From: Pyrinomonadaceae bacterium | GTDB taxonomy: Bacteria > Acidobacteriota > Blastocatellia > Pyrinomonadales > Pyrinomonadaceae | NCBI GenBank assembly: GCA_014380365.1 | Contig: JACMJZ010000031.1 | Location: 248,001 to 312,000 of the forward strand | Direction: 5' to 3' | DNA: 64,000 nucleotides | In this document: piece by piece, positions 41,705-51,126 of the stretch | Layout: the number at the start of each line of letters is the position of its first letter | Position numbering within the stretch: position 1 is the first letter of the stretch | Notes under the pieces: generated by a model | Seen by the model: the letters and a program-made list of their open reading frames with translations, nothing else | Told to the model about the DNA's origin: nothing | The model's database searches: none | Made by a program: the position numbers and the translations under genes

Positions 41705-44700
41705 ATGAAATTAACAAGCCCCATGATTTCAGTTCGTTCCGCGAGCATGGTTGCCGCGTTCTTTCTTGTAATGCTGACTGTCGCCCAGAGCGCGCAGGCT
41801 CAGAGCGTGGTCGTTAACAAGTATTTCAACGGGGCTCCAGATGCTGTCGAGCTCCTGGTCATCACAAATAACCTCGATATGCGCGGAATGATCATCAAGG
41901 ACTTTTCCGCCAGCATGGCTAGTGATGGCGGCGGAAAGTTTCAGTTCAGCACCAATGCTCTTTGGAGTAGCGTGCAATCAGGGACCCTCATCGTGCTTAG
42001 AAATAACAACACGGCAGCAGATGTGAGCGCTGGAGGCGCAGATTACAATCTGGACGTTGGTCTAACAAACGCCACTTACTTTAGTAGTCTGGGCGGCACC
42101 TTCGACATAGCCACCACCGACATGGTGATGATCAAGATTGCCGGAAGTGGAGCGGCTGGAGTTACAGGGAGCATCCATGTTCTGGGCGGCGGCACAGCCG
42201 GGGCACAATACACCGCTGCGCCTACGCCGAAGTTAATTTCCTCAGGTACGACTGCGACAGGGTTTTTTGCCTATGCGAACAACAGCACGCAAACTCTGGC
42301 CGACTTCAACGGAACCGACGCCACGAGTACAAATACAGTATTGACTTTCGGCGCTGGCAACAACGCCAATAACACCGCGTACATCAACTCGCTTAGGAGC
42401 GGCCCGGACGCCGCTCCGACAGTTAGCAGCACCAACCCTGCCGACAATGCCACCGGGGTTCAGCTCGCGGCTAACATCTCGGTGACGTTCAGCGAGGACG
42501 TGACTGCGCCGGCGAGCGCCTTTTCCATTTCATGCGTCACCAGTGGTGCGCACACGTTTGTCTTAACTGGCGGCCCAGCGACCTTTACTCTCAACCCGGA
42601 TACAGACTTTGCTGGGAATGAAGTCTGCACCGTCACCGTCGACGATGCTCAGATCGCAGACGTGGACACGAATGATCCGCCACAGAATATGACGGCGGAC
42701 TACATCTTCGATTTCACCACTGTTGACCCGGCTGCATGTGGAACGGCATTCACTGCCACCTACACAATCCAGAGCAACGGCTCCGCGAGTCCGATTGTCG
42801 GAAGTACGGTGACGACCGAGGGCGTTGTGATCGGTGACTTCCAGGGTACTGGGGAACTGTCGGGCTACTATATTCAGGACCCGACGGGCGACGCCAATAC
42901 GGCAACTTCTGACGGCATTTTCGTTTTGTCGTCCACGGCTGTGAACGTAGGCGACCGCGTGCGCCTGACGGGCACGGTTTCTGAACAGTTCAACAACACA
43001 CAGCTCAATCCCGTCACTTCTGTAATAGTTTGCAGCACCGGAAATGTGCTTCCGCTTCCGGTTGACTATGATCTGCCGGAACCAAGCAATAACGACCTCG
43101 AGCGCGTTGAGAACATGCTGGTCAGGTTTCCCGAGACGCTGACGATTACCGGTAATTTCCTGCTCGGCCGTTTTGGTGAACTCGTGCTTTCTTCCGATGG
43201 CCGTCTGTTCCAGGAGCACAACTTCGATCGCCCAGGCAGCGCCGGGGCGAACGCGGCGATTTTGGCTGAACCACTTCGCTACGTCTTGCTCGATGACGGC
43301 AAGTCCATTCAAAACCCCGACCCGACGCCTTACTTCGACGCCAACAACACGCGCCGCGTCGGCGACACAGTTACCGGACTGACCGGCGTCTTAACTTACG
43401 ACTTCAGCGAGTATCGGATTCAGCCTACAGGGACCGTCACCTTCGCGGCGGCCAATCCGCGCACCGCGGCGCCTGATGCTGTCGGCGGCACGGTGAAGGT
43501 CTCCAGCTTCAACGTGCTGAACTATTTCAACACTTTCGGCAACGGCAATTGCACCGGCGGCCCTGGCGGCGCGACCTTCGATTGTCGCGGCGCCACCAAT
43601 CTCGCGGAGTTCAATCGCCAGCGCGAAAAAATCATAGCCGCTATCGTGGCCATCAACGCCGACGTTACCGGCGTTGTTGAGATTGAGAACGACGGCACCG
43701 GAGCGAACAGCGCCATTCAGGATCTGGTAAACGGTCTAAACGCCGCCACTGCTGCCGGCACTTACGCGTTCACGGAGGATCCCACGCCGAGTCCCGGAAC
43801 GGACGCGATCAAGAACTCGATCATTTACAAGCCGGCTACTGTTACTCCTGTCGGCTCGGCGGTCAACGACGAGGATCCAATCTGGACTGGTCAGGCGCGC
43901 AACCCGCTCGCCCAAACTTTTTCGCTCAACACAAATGGCGAGGAGTTTGTCTTCATCGTCAACCACTTCACCTCGAAGTCCTGCTCCGCCAGCGACACTG
44001 GATTGGACGCCGATCTCGGCCAGGGCTGCGATAACCAACAGCGCACCTTGCAGGCCCGAGCTTTGTTGGAGTTTGTCGAGGAGCGTCAGACTACAACCGG
44101 CGAGGCGCGCGTGCTGGTGATGGGCGACCTGAATGCTTACGGCGAAGAAGATCCGATTTTCGAGTTGGAAGATGACACCTCTGACACGTTGGCGGACGGC
44201 CCCGGCGGACTCATCGACCTGGCCCAGAGGTTTGTGCCGATGGCAAATCGTTATTCTTACCAGTTTGACGAACAGTCAGGCTATCTCGACCACGCGATGG
44301 CCACGAAGGAGTTGAATACCTACATTACCGGCACCACCATCTGGCACATCAATGCCGATGAGCCCACTGTGCTTGACTACAACACCGAGTTTAAGTCGGT
44401 GGCGCAGCAGGGCATCAATGTGGGAACGCCTTATCGCTCCTCCGACCATGATCCGATCGTCGTCGGAATTTTACTCCTGTCGCCAACCGCGGCCGACGGA
44501 ACTGTTTCCGGAACGATCACGGATGCCAACGGGGTGCCGCTCGCCGGGGCCGTCGTTAATTTAACCGGCACGCAGAATCGGAAGTTCATCACCGATGCGA
44601 ACGGCAACTACCGTTTTGAAAACGTCGAGACCAACGGTTTCTACACAGTCCGGCCCACGCGAACAAACTATTCGTTCTCGCCGGCCGAGCGTTCATTCAG

Positions 44701-45481
44701 TCAGCTTGGGAACAATACAGAAGCGGCGTTCACCGGATCCCCTTCATCGTCTAACGTGAATCTGCTGAACACGCCCGAATACTTCGTGCGGCAACACTAT
44801 CTCGATTTCCTCGGCCGCGAACCTGACGAGAGCGGGTTCAACTTCTGGAGCGATCAGATACTGGAGTGCGGCAGTGATGCAGGTTGCCAGGAAGCGAAGC
44901 GTGTTAACGTTTCCGCCGCCTACTTCCTGTCGGTCGAATTTCAGCGGACAGGCGGCCTGGTGGATGGGCTTTATCGCGCGAGTTATGGACGCGCGCCGCG
45001 GTATGCGGAGTTTATGCCTGACACCGCCGCGCTGTCGCAGAACAGCGTAGTGGGCCGGGGCGACTGGGAAGGATTGTTGGCGGCAAACAAGCGAGCGTTT
45101 ATTCAGTCGTTTGTAAACCGGGCCGACTTCCGCACCGCATATGATGGACTAAGCGACGCGAGTTATGTCGATAGCCTGATCAGTCACACGGGAGTCAACT
45201 CTAACGAGCGGGATGCGCTGGTGAGTGGGCTCAGCGCCGGGACCTTAACTCGATCTGACGTGTTGTTGCGCATCGCCGAGAACGATGGATTCGTGCAGGC
45301 GAAGCGTAACCAGGCGTTTGTAATGATGGAATACTTTGGCTACCTGCGCCGCGATCCCGATCAAAGCGGATACGATTTCTGGCTGCAGAAGTTGAACCAC
45401 TTTGACGGCAACTTCGAACGGGCCGAAATGGTCAAAGCGTTCATCAGCTCAGGCGAGTACCGAGCACGTTTTCAGCGCTAA
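41705..45481 (+). CDS. Large extracellular nuclease/EEP protein with C-terminal DUF4214 module
   Basis: 1258 aa. Signal peptide MVAAFFLVMLTVAQSAQA. Lamin-tail-like domain about 33-150 (VVVNKYFNGAPDAVELLVIT); Big_5/SbsA-like Ig domain about 236-340 (PTVSSTNPADNATGVQLAAN); OB-fold of the ExeM type about 345-450; endonuclease/exonuclease/phosphatase domain about 597-925 with VKVSSFNVLNYF, GVVEIEND, NHFTSKSC, GDLNAYGEEDP and SSDHDPIVVG; carboxypeptidase-regulatory-like domain about 927-1015; DUF4214 pair about 1022-1257. Domain order as in the ExeM/NucH extracellular DNase family. Predicted to degrade extracellular DNA for phosphate or nutrient. Ribosome site AGAGGTC. The C-terminal module matches the 32171 gene. 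Confidence 0.9.
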   Translation: MKLTSPMISVRSASMVAAFFLVMLTVAQSAQAQSVVVNKYFNGAPDAVELLVITNNLDMRGMIIKDFSASMASDGGGKFQFSTNALWSSVQSGTLIVLRNNNTAADVSAGGADYNLDVGLTNATYFSSLGGTFDIATTDMVMIKIAGSGAAGVTGSIHVLGGGTAGAQYTAAPTPKLISSGTTATGFFAYANNSTQTLADFNGTDATSTNTVLTFGAGNNANNTAYINSLRSGPDAAPTVSSTNPADNATGVQLAANISVTFSEDVTAPASAFSISCVTSGAHTFVLTGGPATFTLNPDTDFAGNEVCTVTVDDAQIADVDTNDPPQNMTADYIFDFTTVDPAACGTAFTATYTIQSNGSASPIVGSTVTTEGVVIGDFQGTGELSGYYIQDPTGDANTATSDGIFVLSSTAVNVGDRVRLTGTVSEQFNNTQLNPVTSVIVCSTGNVLPLPVDYDLPEPSNNDLERVENMLVRFPETLTITGNFLLGRFGELVLSSDGRLFQEHNFDRPGSAGANAAILAEPLRYVLLDDGKSIQNPDPTPYFDANNTRRVGDTVTGLTGVLTYDFSEYRIQPTGTVTFAAANPRTAAPDAVGGTVKVSSFNVLNYFNTFGNGNCTGGPGGATFDCRGATNLAEFNRQREKIIAAIVAINADVTGVVEIENDGTGANSAIQDLVNGLNAATAAGTYAFTEDPTPSPGTDAIKNSIIYKPATVTPVGSAVNDEDPIWTGQARNPLAQTFSLNTNGEEFVFIVNHFTSKSCSASDTGLDADLGQGCDNQQRTLQARALLEFVEERQTTTGEARVLVMGDLNAYGEEDPIFELEDDTSDTLADGPGGLIDLAQRFVPMANRYSYQFDEQSGYLDHAMATKELNTYITGTTIWHINADEPTVLDYNTEFKSVAQQGINVGTPYRSSDHDPIVVGILLLSPTAADGTVSGTITDANGVPLAGAVVNLTGTQNRKFITDANGNYRFENVETNGFYTVRPTRTNYSFSPAERSFSQLGNNTEAAFTGSPSSSNVNLLNTPEYFVRQHYLDFLGREPDESGFNFWSDQILECGSDAGCQEAKRVNVSAAYFLSVEFQRTGGLVDGLYRASYGRAPRYAEFMPDTAALSQNSVVGRGDWEGLLAANKRAFIQSFVNRADFRTAYDGLSDASYVDSLISHTGVNSNERDALVSGLSAGTLTRSDVLLRIAENDGFVQAKRNQAFVMMEYFGYLRRDPDQSGYDFWLQKLNHFDGNFERAEMVKAFISSGEYRARFQR

Positions 45482-45833
45482 ACTACCAGGCAGGGGCCCC
45501 CGGTCCCTGCCCGCGGGTTTCATTACAATTGAGCGAGGAAATGGGAGTGGATGCTTCGGTAGTCAGCTTGCGAACCGATGCGATTATGGCGTTACCTATT
45601 GACTACTTTGCCCGGTCACGATATTGTTTCACTCGCTCATTTACCGCAAGCTTGACGCCGGGTTCACGACGCATTAGAGGGCATTCATAAAACCTCCCAG
45701 GGAAAAACGAGCACCGACTTAAGTAAATACTTTGTTGTCTCGACAAGGCCACTGGCCCGAAAACCGAGACAGTTAATCTGGCCCTAATTGAGATTTGAGT
45801 GGCTTTTAGCCAAGACGCGATAAGGAGTTGGAA
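45482..45833. other. Intergenic region before the PqqD-like gene
   Basis: No gene seen. A GGCAGGG / CCCTGCC hairpin (45489-45511) followed by CCGCGGGTTT lies just after the nuclease gene and may end its transcript. The remainder (about 45530-45820) is unique and should contain the promoter of the PqqD-like gene. Nothing matches a known riboswitch. Confidence 0.45.
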
Positions 45834-46313
45834 ATGCAAAAAATGCCCCAGGCAAGACGAAGTGGACTAATCGTCAAGGAAGTTGACGGCGAGACCCTGA
45901 TTTACGATCGGGAGCTGAATAAGGCCCACTGCCTGAACCAGACAGCCGCGAGCGTCTGGAAGTATTGCGATGGCGAAACCACGATGTCGGAGGCGACCAT
46001 TGCTTTGGCACGCGATCTGGGAACTTCCGTCGACGAAGAATTGGTGCGCTATGCGGTTGATCAATTCTCCAGGGACAACTTGCTGGAAAAGGTGACGGTC
46101 CCGCCAGCTTTTGTCATTGCCGGTATGAACAGGCGGCAACTGGTTCGCACGCTGGGGTTGGCGGCAGTGGTGGCCATACCAGTGGTAACATCCATCGTCG
46201 CTCCCACGCCGGCGCAGGCCGCAAGCCCGCTCCCGAATGGTTCGGCCTGCACCGAGAGCGCGCAATGCCAGAGTAACTTCTGCAACGGCGCACCCAATGG
46301 AGTTTGCGCCTAA
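45834..46313 (+). CDS. PqqD-like domain fused to a Tat-like signal and four-Cys tail
   Basis: 159 aa from the ATG at 45834, six bases after AAGGAG. Residues about 10-90 are a PqqD-like winged-helix domain (DGETLIYDRELNKAHCLNQT, ASVWKYCDGE, VRYAVDQFSRDNLLEKV), the fold used as RiPP recognition element. Residues 98-129 then look like an internal export signal: twin Arg in NRRQLVRTLG, hydrophobic AAVVAIPVVTSIVA, and an AxA-like end (PTPAQAA). The last 30 residues, after that site, are small-residue and Cys-rich, with Cys139, 145, 150 and 158. It may be a self-carried modified-peptide precursor. No maturase gene is nearby. Its terminator is at 46353-46386. Confidence 0.85.
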   Translation: MQKMPQARRSGLIVKEVDGETLIYDRELNKAHCLNQTAASVWKYCDGETTMSEATIALARDLGTSVDEELVRYAVDQFSRDNLLEKVTVPPAFVIAGMNRRQLVRTLGLAAVVAIPVVTSIVAPTPAQAASPLPNGSACTESAQCQSNFCNGAPNGVCA

Positions 46314-46352
46314 GTCTGATTTGTTGATCTCTACTTCGGTTTGGTAACAGAA

Positions 46353-46386
46353 AAAGAGGCGGGGGAATTAAAACCCCCGCCTCTTT
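46353..46386. terminator. Bidirectional rho-independent terminator
   Basis: Stem AAAGAGGCGGGGG / CCCCCGCCTCTTT (13 bp, perfect) with an 8-base loop AATTAAAA, flanked by T-runs on both strands. It serves the convergent PqqD-like and lon genes. Confidence 0.92.
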
Positions 46387-46417
46387 CTGCAATATAGAAC
46401 CACGCGAGATTCTGAAT

Positions 46418-48955
46418 TTATTCCTGCCTTACTGACAAGGGCGTAAGCGGAGGATCAGGCTGACGGTGGACGGAATCCGGATGGTTGCCAGGAATGATAG
46501 GCGGCGGCGGCGGATTCGCTACTAACACCTCGAGCGCTGCATCAATCACTTCGTTAATCCGCGCTACAAAGACAATCTCCAACTCTTTGCGTACATCTTC
46601 CGGAAGGTCTTCGATGTCTGCCTCGTTGCGCGAGGGCAGCAGGATGCGGCGAATACCGGCGCGGTGTGCGGCGAGTATTTTTTCCTTCAGTCCGCCCACG
46701 GGAAACACCAAGCCGGAAAGTGTAATCTCGCCGGTCATCGCCGTATCAGGACGCACACGGCGGCCGGTGTAGAGCGAGGCCAGCGCTGCTGTGATCGTCA
46801 CGCCCGCGCTGGGACCGTCCTTGGGAATCGCTCCCGCGGGCACGTGAAGATGCACGCCATAATCCTTGAACATCTCCGGACTAATTCCAAACTCAGTTGC
46901 GTGGGACCATAGATACGACTGCGCGGCGCGCGCTGATTCCTGCATGACTTCGCCGAGTTGTCCCGTGATCGTCAGGCCTCTGCCCCCGGGCAGCAGCGTC
47001 GCCTCGATGAACAGAACCTCGCCGCCCATCTCGGTCCACGCCATCCCCGTGGCTACACCGGCGGGCAATTCCTTTCGTGCCTGCTCAGGATAGAACCTGG
47101 GCGCGCCGAGATAGTCGTGAATATCGGCAGCGTCAACGCTAACTGACTCCTCCTCGCGCTGGGCGATCTTGAGGGCGACTTTGCGGGCCACGCTGCCGAT
47201 GTTTCGTTCCAGTTGTCGCACACCTGCTTCGCGCGTGTAGCGCGTGGCAATCAATTCTATGGCGGCGTCGCTAATGCTGAACTGGCGGGCGCTGAGTCCG
47301 TTTTCTTCAATCTGTCGCGGGACCAGATACCGGCGGGCGATCTGAAGCTTTTCCATGTCGCTGTAGCCGGGAATGGCGATGACTTCCATGCGATCGCGCA
47401 GCGGTGGTGGAATCGGGCCCATCTGGTTGGCTGTGGCGATGAAGAAGATCCGCGAAAGATCAAACGGCAGATCGAGATAGTGATCGCGAAAAGTACTGTT
47501 CTGTTGCGGGTCGAGAATTTCCAGCAGCGCAGACGAAGGATCTCCACGATAGTCGTTGCCCAGCTTGTCAATCTCGTCGAGCATCATGACGGGGTTGTTT
47601 ACTCCGGCGCGGCGGATCGATTGAATTATCCGGCCCGGCATTGAACCGATGTAGGTGCGGCGGTGGCCGCGCAGCTCGGCTTCGTCGCGCATCCCGCCGA
47701 GGGACATGCGTTCAAACTGGCGACCCAACGCCCGCGCTATGGAGCGCCCCAGTGAAGTCTTGCCCACGCCCGGCGGGCCCACGAAGCAAAGGATCGGGCT
47801 CTTCGCGTCGGGCCTTAGCTTGATCACTGCCAGGAATTCCAGGATGCGTTCCTTGACGTCTTCGAGACCATAGTGGTCTTCGTCGAGTATTCTTCGCGCT
47901 TCCTTGAGATCGAGTTTGTCTTCCGACGACTTTCGCCACGGCAACTCGATCACATACTCCAGGTAAGTACGGATAACATGATAGTCGGGGGCGGCAGCGG
48001 GTAGTCGTTCCAACCGTTTCAACTCGCGCTCGGCTTCGGTCCTAACCTCGTCAGGCAGATCGGCCTTGGCCAGTCGCTCGCGGAGCAGTTCCGCTTCGGC
48101 GCGCTCGCCGCCTTCGTCGTCGCCCAGTTCCTTTTGAATGGCCTTCATCTGCTGGCGCAGAATGTAATCGCGCTGCGACTTGTCCATCTCCGACTGCGCT
48201 TCCGTAGCAATCTTCGAACGCAATCGGATGATCTCCAACTCCCGAGCGAGGTAACCATGGGCCAGACGCAGCAGTTCGTCTGCTGAATTGGCTTCCAGCA
48301 TCTTCTGTTCCTGTTCAACGCCGAGATTGAGAATCGAACCCAGAAAATAAGCGAGGCGAACCGGCTGAACTGACCCCATTATTGCGACGCGCACCTCAGG
48401 CGGCACCCCGGGCAAGAGCGCGAGGGCCTCTTGAACCATCGCCTGCACGTTGCGCTTGAGAGCTTCGACGGCTTCCTGGTCGACGGTCTCAACTTCCGGC
48501 AGGATTTGCACCACCGCGCGTAGGTGAGGCTCTTCCTGTTTCCATTCAAGCACCCTGATCCGGTCTGTCCCCTGGGCCATGATGTGCATCGTCTCTTCGA
48601 TACGCTCCATGCGCTTGATCATTGTCAGCGTCCCAACCTGGTAGAGATCGGCGGGCTTGGCGTCGCCGGCTCCGGAGTTTTCCAGATCAGCCCGAACGGT
48701 GATACACGCCAGCAGCTTTTCTTCTGTAGACAGCGCCGCTTCGACCGCCGCAACCGAGTGTGGCCGGCCCACTGCGAGCGGAACCACCGTCTCAGGAAAG
48801 AGCGTGGTGTTTTGCAAAGCCAGAACAGCAACCTCAAACGGCTCACCGGGCGGAAGTGCAGCAGGCTCGCCGGTAGTTGGCGGCGTCGGCTGGCTCTGGG
48901 GTTGGCTCGCGGGCTCAGGCGGGGTATCTGGTTTTTGCGAAGGTTCTTCCGACAT
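46418..48955 (-). CDS. lon: ATP-dependent Lon protease
   Basis: 845 aa, cytoplasmic, hexameric AAA+ serine protease for misfolded and regulatory proteins. A Pro/Gln-rich N-terminal 35 residues, then the substrate-binding LAN domain (about 40-235; [20 protein letters not shown]), a coiled helical domain, AAA+ with Walker [15 protein letters not shown] (about 390) and Walker B MMLDEIDK, and the Lon protease domain with catalytic Ser in [10 protein letters not shown] (about 715) and Lys in [14 protein letters not shown] (about 757). hsp20 lies 19 bases upstream on the same strand, so the two are likely one heat-shock operon. No CIRCE or other operator recognised. Confidence 0.96.
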   Translation of the reverse strand: MSEEPSQKPDTPPEPASQPQSQPTPPTTGEPAALPPGEPFEVAVLALQNTTLFPETVVPLAVGRPHSVAAVEAALSTEEKLLACITVRADLENSGAGDAKPADLYQVGTLTMIKRMERIEETMHIMAQGTDRIRVLEWKQEEPHLRAVVQILPEVETVDQEAVEALKRNVQAMVQEALALLPGVPPEVRVAIMGSVQPVRLAYFLGSILNLGVEQEQKMLEANSADELLRLAHGYLARELEIIRLRSKIATEAQSEMDKSQRDYILRQQMKAIQKELGDDEGGERAEAELLRERLAKADLPDEVRTEAERELKRLERLPAAAPDYHVIRTYLEYVIELPWRKSSEDKLDLKEARRILDEDHYGLEDVKERILEFLAVIKLRPDAKSPILCFVGPPGVGKTSLGRSIARALGRQFERMSLGGMRDEAELRGHRRTYIGSMPGRIIQSIRRAGVNNPVMMLDEIDKLGNDYRGDPSSALLEILDPQQNSTFRDHYLDLPFDLSRIFFIATANQMGPIPPPLRDRMEVIAIPGYSDMEKLQIARRYLVPRQIEENGLSARQFSISDAAIELIATRYTREAGVRQLERNIGSVARKVALKIAQREEESVSVDAADIHDYLGAPRFYPEQARKELPAGVATGMAWTEMGGEVLFIEATLLPGGRGLTITGQLGEVMQESARAAQSYLWSHATEFGISPEMFKDYGVHLHVPAGAIPKDGPSAGVTITAALASLYTGRRVRPDTAMTGEITLSGLVFPVGGLKEKILAAHRAGIRRILLPSRNEADIEDLPEDVRKELEIVFVARINEVIDAALEVLVANPPPPPIIPGNHPDSVHRQPDPPLTPLSVRQE

Positions 48956-48974
48956 TCTTTTAGACCCAGGCGAA

Positions 48975-49328
48975 TTAACTGCAACGCAGCTTAACGATCA
49001 GGAAACCGTCGAGATAGTCGTGGGTAAGCGACGCTGCTTCGATCGAACAGGGAAACGGAATTGTTTTCTCAAAGCGACTGTAGGTAATCTCCATCTGCTG
49101 GTAGCTGTAACCTTCCTTGAAGAAGGTGTCTTTGCGACAACCCCGCACTCTCAAACTCGTTTGATCGATCTCTATCTCGAGCTCGTCAGCGCAGACCCCC
49201 GCCAAATCCACCTTCACTATCCAACCATCTTCGCTCCGATATACGTCGGCCGCGGGATTCCATAAGCGTCCCGAAGGCCTGACGCGATGCGCGACGGTCA
49301 ACAACCACTCACGGTTCGGATTGGGCAT
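48975..49328 (-). CDS. Hsp20/alpha-crystallin small heat-shock protein
   Basis: 117 aa, ATP-independent holdase. The alpha-crystallin core is visible from WNPAADVYRSEDGWIVKVDL to FLIVKLRCS, with the typical ADELEIEIDQTSLRVRGCRK and the SRFEKTIPFPCSIEAASLTH region (usually an R.F.L.LP strand). It lacks the C-terminal IxI tail, which may change oligomer size. It is the first gene of an operon with lon, 19 bases apart. Confidence 0.9.
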   Translation of the reverse strand: MPNPNREWLLTVAHRVRPSGRLWNPAADVYRSEDGWIVKVDLAGVCADELEIEIDQTSLRVRGCRKDTFFKEGYSYQQMEITYSRFEKTIPFPCSIEAASLTHDYLDGFLIVKLRCS

Positions 49329-49336
49329 TTTAGTAG

Positions 49337-49420
49337 AGTAGGACAGGCATTCCTGCCTGTCCAGGCGCTCTCGATGTCAAATGAATTACAGAGCGGACAG
49401 ACAGGAATGTCTGTCCTACT
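49337..49420. repeat. AGTAGGACAGGCATTCCTGCC inverted repeat
   Basis: Arms at 49337-49362 and 49395-49420 are inverted copies with a few transitions. Each arm also has its own GGACAGGCATTCCTGCCTGT-type palindrome. The right arm carries the stop codon of the SIMPL gene (49416-49418). A third partial copy lies at 50629-50653, at the 3' end of the ferredoxin gene. Confidence 0.85.
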
Positions 49421-50387
49421 TGGCTACTTCCACTTCGGCGATCAGCTGAACTCGCGACGTTATATCGAGCGTGCCTACTTCGATGGGTGTGGCCGCGGCT
49501 GACATTGTTCTCATTTGCATTTGATCTTGAAAGATCGGCCTGGGAGGCTCAACACCTTCTTCCCGCACCTCGACAATGCGCACCACGCGCCCGCCCAACG
49601 CGCTGGCGATCACTTGAGCTTTGCCGACTGCTTCACGCGTTGCGTCGCCTAACGCCTGATCGCGCGCGGGCCGATCTTTGCGCAAGGTGAATGCAATCCC
49701 CGCTACATCGTTCGCCCCTGCCTGTGCTGTGGCGTCGATCACTGCGCCGACCCTGGTAAGATCAGACATCACCACGGTAACGCTGTTGCGCGCTTCATAG
49801 CCGGTGATAGTCGGCGGCTGTCCCTCCTTGTATACCCTGATTGGTTGCAGGCTGTAACCGCTGGTCTTGATTTCAGCTCCTGCTCCCGCCGCGCCCTTCA
49901 GCGCTCTCACCACCGCATCGCTCTGGTTAGCGTTCTGCTGTTGTGCTTCCAACGCGCGTCGCGCTTGAGTAACCACTGAGACTGTTAGGATTGCGGTGTC
50001 CGGTTGAGCCTGCACTATGGAATCGCCTGTGACCAGCACTCTGGTAAGCTTTCCTGACTCGTTTTGATTTCCGCCGGAGCCGCCCTGGACGAAAGGGCGC
50101 ATCGTGCGCACCTCAAAAGGCGTGCCCTCCTGGTAGATGGTCATCACGTCGGATTTCGTTTCGCCGAGCGCTTCGACTTCCTTGTTTTCGGCAAACCAAC
50201 TCTCACTTTGAAAACGTTGCGCGTTGAGTAGGAGATATTTCTGGTTGCCGGCAACAATCACCCAACCACCAGCTTCGACGGTTCTTTGCAACCGACCCCG
50301 TACGGTAATCTCTTTTGCCATAGCCGCAGCGGCGAGAAGTGTGATCAGCGCAACGGCTCCAAGTGTCGTGATAAGTTTTCTTTTCAT
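49416..50387 (-). CDS. SIMPL domain-containing periplasmic protein (DUF541)
   Basis: 323 aa. Signal peptide (KLITTLGAVALITLLAAAAMA). Residues about 25-90 are a small beta-barrel-like domain (KEITVRGRLQRTVEAGGWVI) seen in other acidobacterial secreted proteins. Residues about 110-320 are the SIMPL fold (LVTGDSIVQAQPDTAILTVS, GAGAEIKTSGYSLQPIRVYK, ITGYEARNSVTVVMSDLTRV). In other bacteria SIMPL proteins are periplasmic or exported and linked to oxidative stress tolerance; no enzyme activity is known. Ribosome site GAGAG. The last codon and stop lie in a repeat arm. Confidence 0.87.
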   Translation of the reverse strand: MKRKLITTLGAVALITLLAAAAMAKEITVRGRLQRTVEAGGWVIVAGNQKYLLLNAQRFQSESWFAENKEVEALGETKSDVMTIYQEGTPFEVRTMRPFVQGGSGGNQNESGKLTRVLVTGDSIVQAQPDTAILTVSVVTQARRALEAQQQNANQSDAVVRALKGAAGAGAEIKTSGYSLQPIRVYKEGQPPTITGYEARNSVTVVMSDLTRVGAVIDATAQAGANDVAGIAFTLRKDRPARDQALGDATREAVGKAQVIASALGGRVVRIVEVREEGVEPPRPIFQDQMQMRTMSAAATPIEVGTLDITSRVQLIAEVEVAK

Positions 50388-50462
50388 TTCTAAACTCTCT
50401 TTCCAGATTCTCTTAATGGTTGCCTATGTCGTTAGCTGCAAGTGCATCCTGGTTTGAACTAA

Positions 50463-50563
50463 CTCTGTGCGTACTCTATGTGTCCTCTGTGTTCTCTGTG
50501 GTGCGTCTTTCCTGGCGATTATTTACCACAGAGGCGCAGAGAACACAGAGGACGCACAGAGAA
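50463..50563. repeat. CTCTGTGTTCTCTGTGG hairpin repeat
   Basis: Left arm CTCTGTGCGTACTCTATGTG-TCCTCTGTGTTC and right arm GAACACAGAGGACGCACAGA pair around TTTCCTGGCGATTATTT. It lies between the SIMPL gene start and the ferredoxin gene end. Same general type as the CTTTGCGG and CGCAGATT families. Confidence 0.85.
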
Positions 50564-50647
50564 ACTGAATCAGTCTCGCTACAAAGGAACGAACTCAGAC
50601 GGGGATTCTTGTCCTCTATCAAAAAGGGGAGACCAGGAATGTCTGTC

Positions 50648-50881
50648 CTACTCCGCGTCGTTTCCGATGGCTTCCACCGGACAGCAGAGAAGAGCTTCTT
50701 CACATTCCGCGCGCTCTTCGTCAGTCAGGGGTTGCTTGTAGACAAACGAATAACTGTTTTCATCAGAGCGTTTGAAGTTCTCGGGGGCGGTATCGCGGCA
50801 AACGTCGCAATCGATGCAGCTCGAGTCCACGTAATACCTGCCGGCTACGTTTTCAGGAACCCGGTCATTCCGGTCAGGCAA
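50648..50881 (-). CDS. Single-cluster ferredoxin
   Basis: 77 aa from a TTG start with an excellent ribosome site (GGGAGGAATCA). Cluster ligands: C22-x2-C25-x2-C28 (SCIDCDVC) and C67-P in LLCCPVEAI, so one [4Fe-4S] or [3Fe-4S] cluster; C60 and C66 are extra. Typical of the short D. gigas-type/Bacillus ferredoxins that carry low-potential electrons. The redox partner is unknown. Acidic surface, as usual. A partial TGTCTGTCC repeat overlaps its last codons. Confidence 0.9.
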   Translation of the reverse strand: MPDRNDRVPENVAGRYYVDSSCIDCDVCRDTAPENFKRSDENSYSFVYKQPLTDEERAECEEALLCCPVEAIGNDAE

Positions 50882-51126
50882 TGATTCCTCCCTGTTGAAT
50901 TGAAGTGTGATGAGCGACAGGAAACATGGTGTTCAGCTCACTGTTCTGGTAACAGGAGCGAATGGCGAACTATACAAACTTTACGAAACAACTCGCAAGC
51001 CGCCTTGTGATCCCCTCCTAACACGTGAGGCCGCTTCCCGCGTCTGACACGCAGGCCAACGGTTGGAAGGTTGAAACGAGAAACATTAGTGGTTAAGCTA
51101 ACCCGACCCGTTTCGCCGATTAACTT
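50882..51126. other. Divergent intergenic region
   Basis: Between the ferredoxin and the glycosyltransferase genes, which diverge. Shared promoter space of 245 bases. No repeat or structure stands out apart from the ferredoxin ribosome site. Confidence 0.45.
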
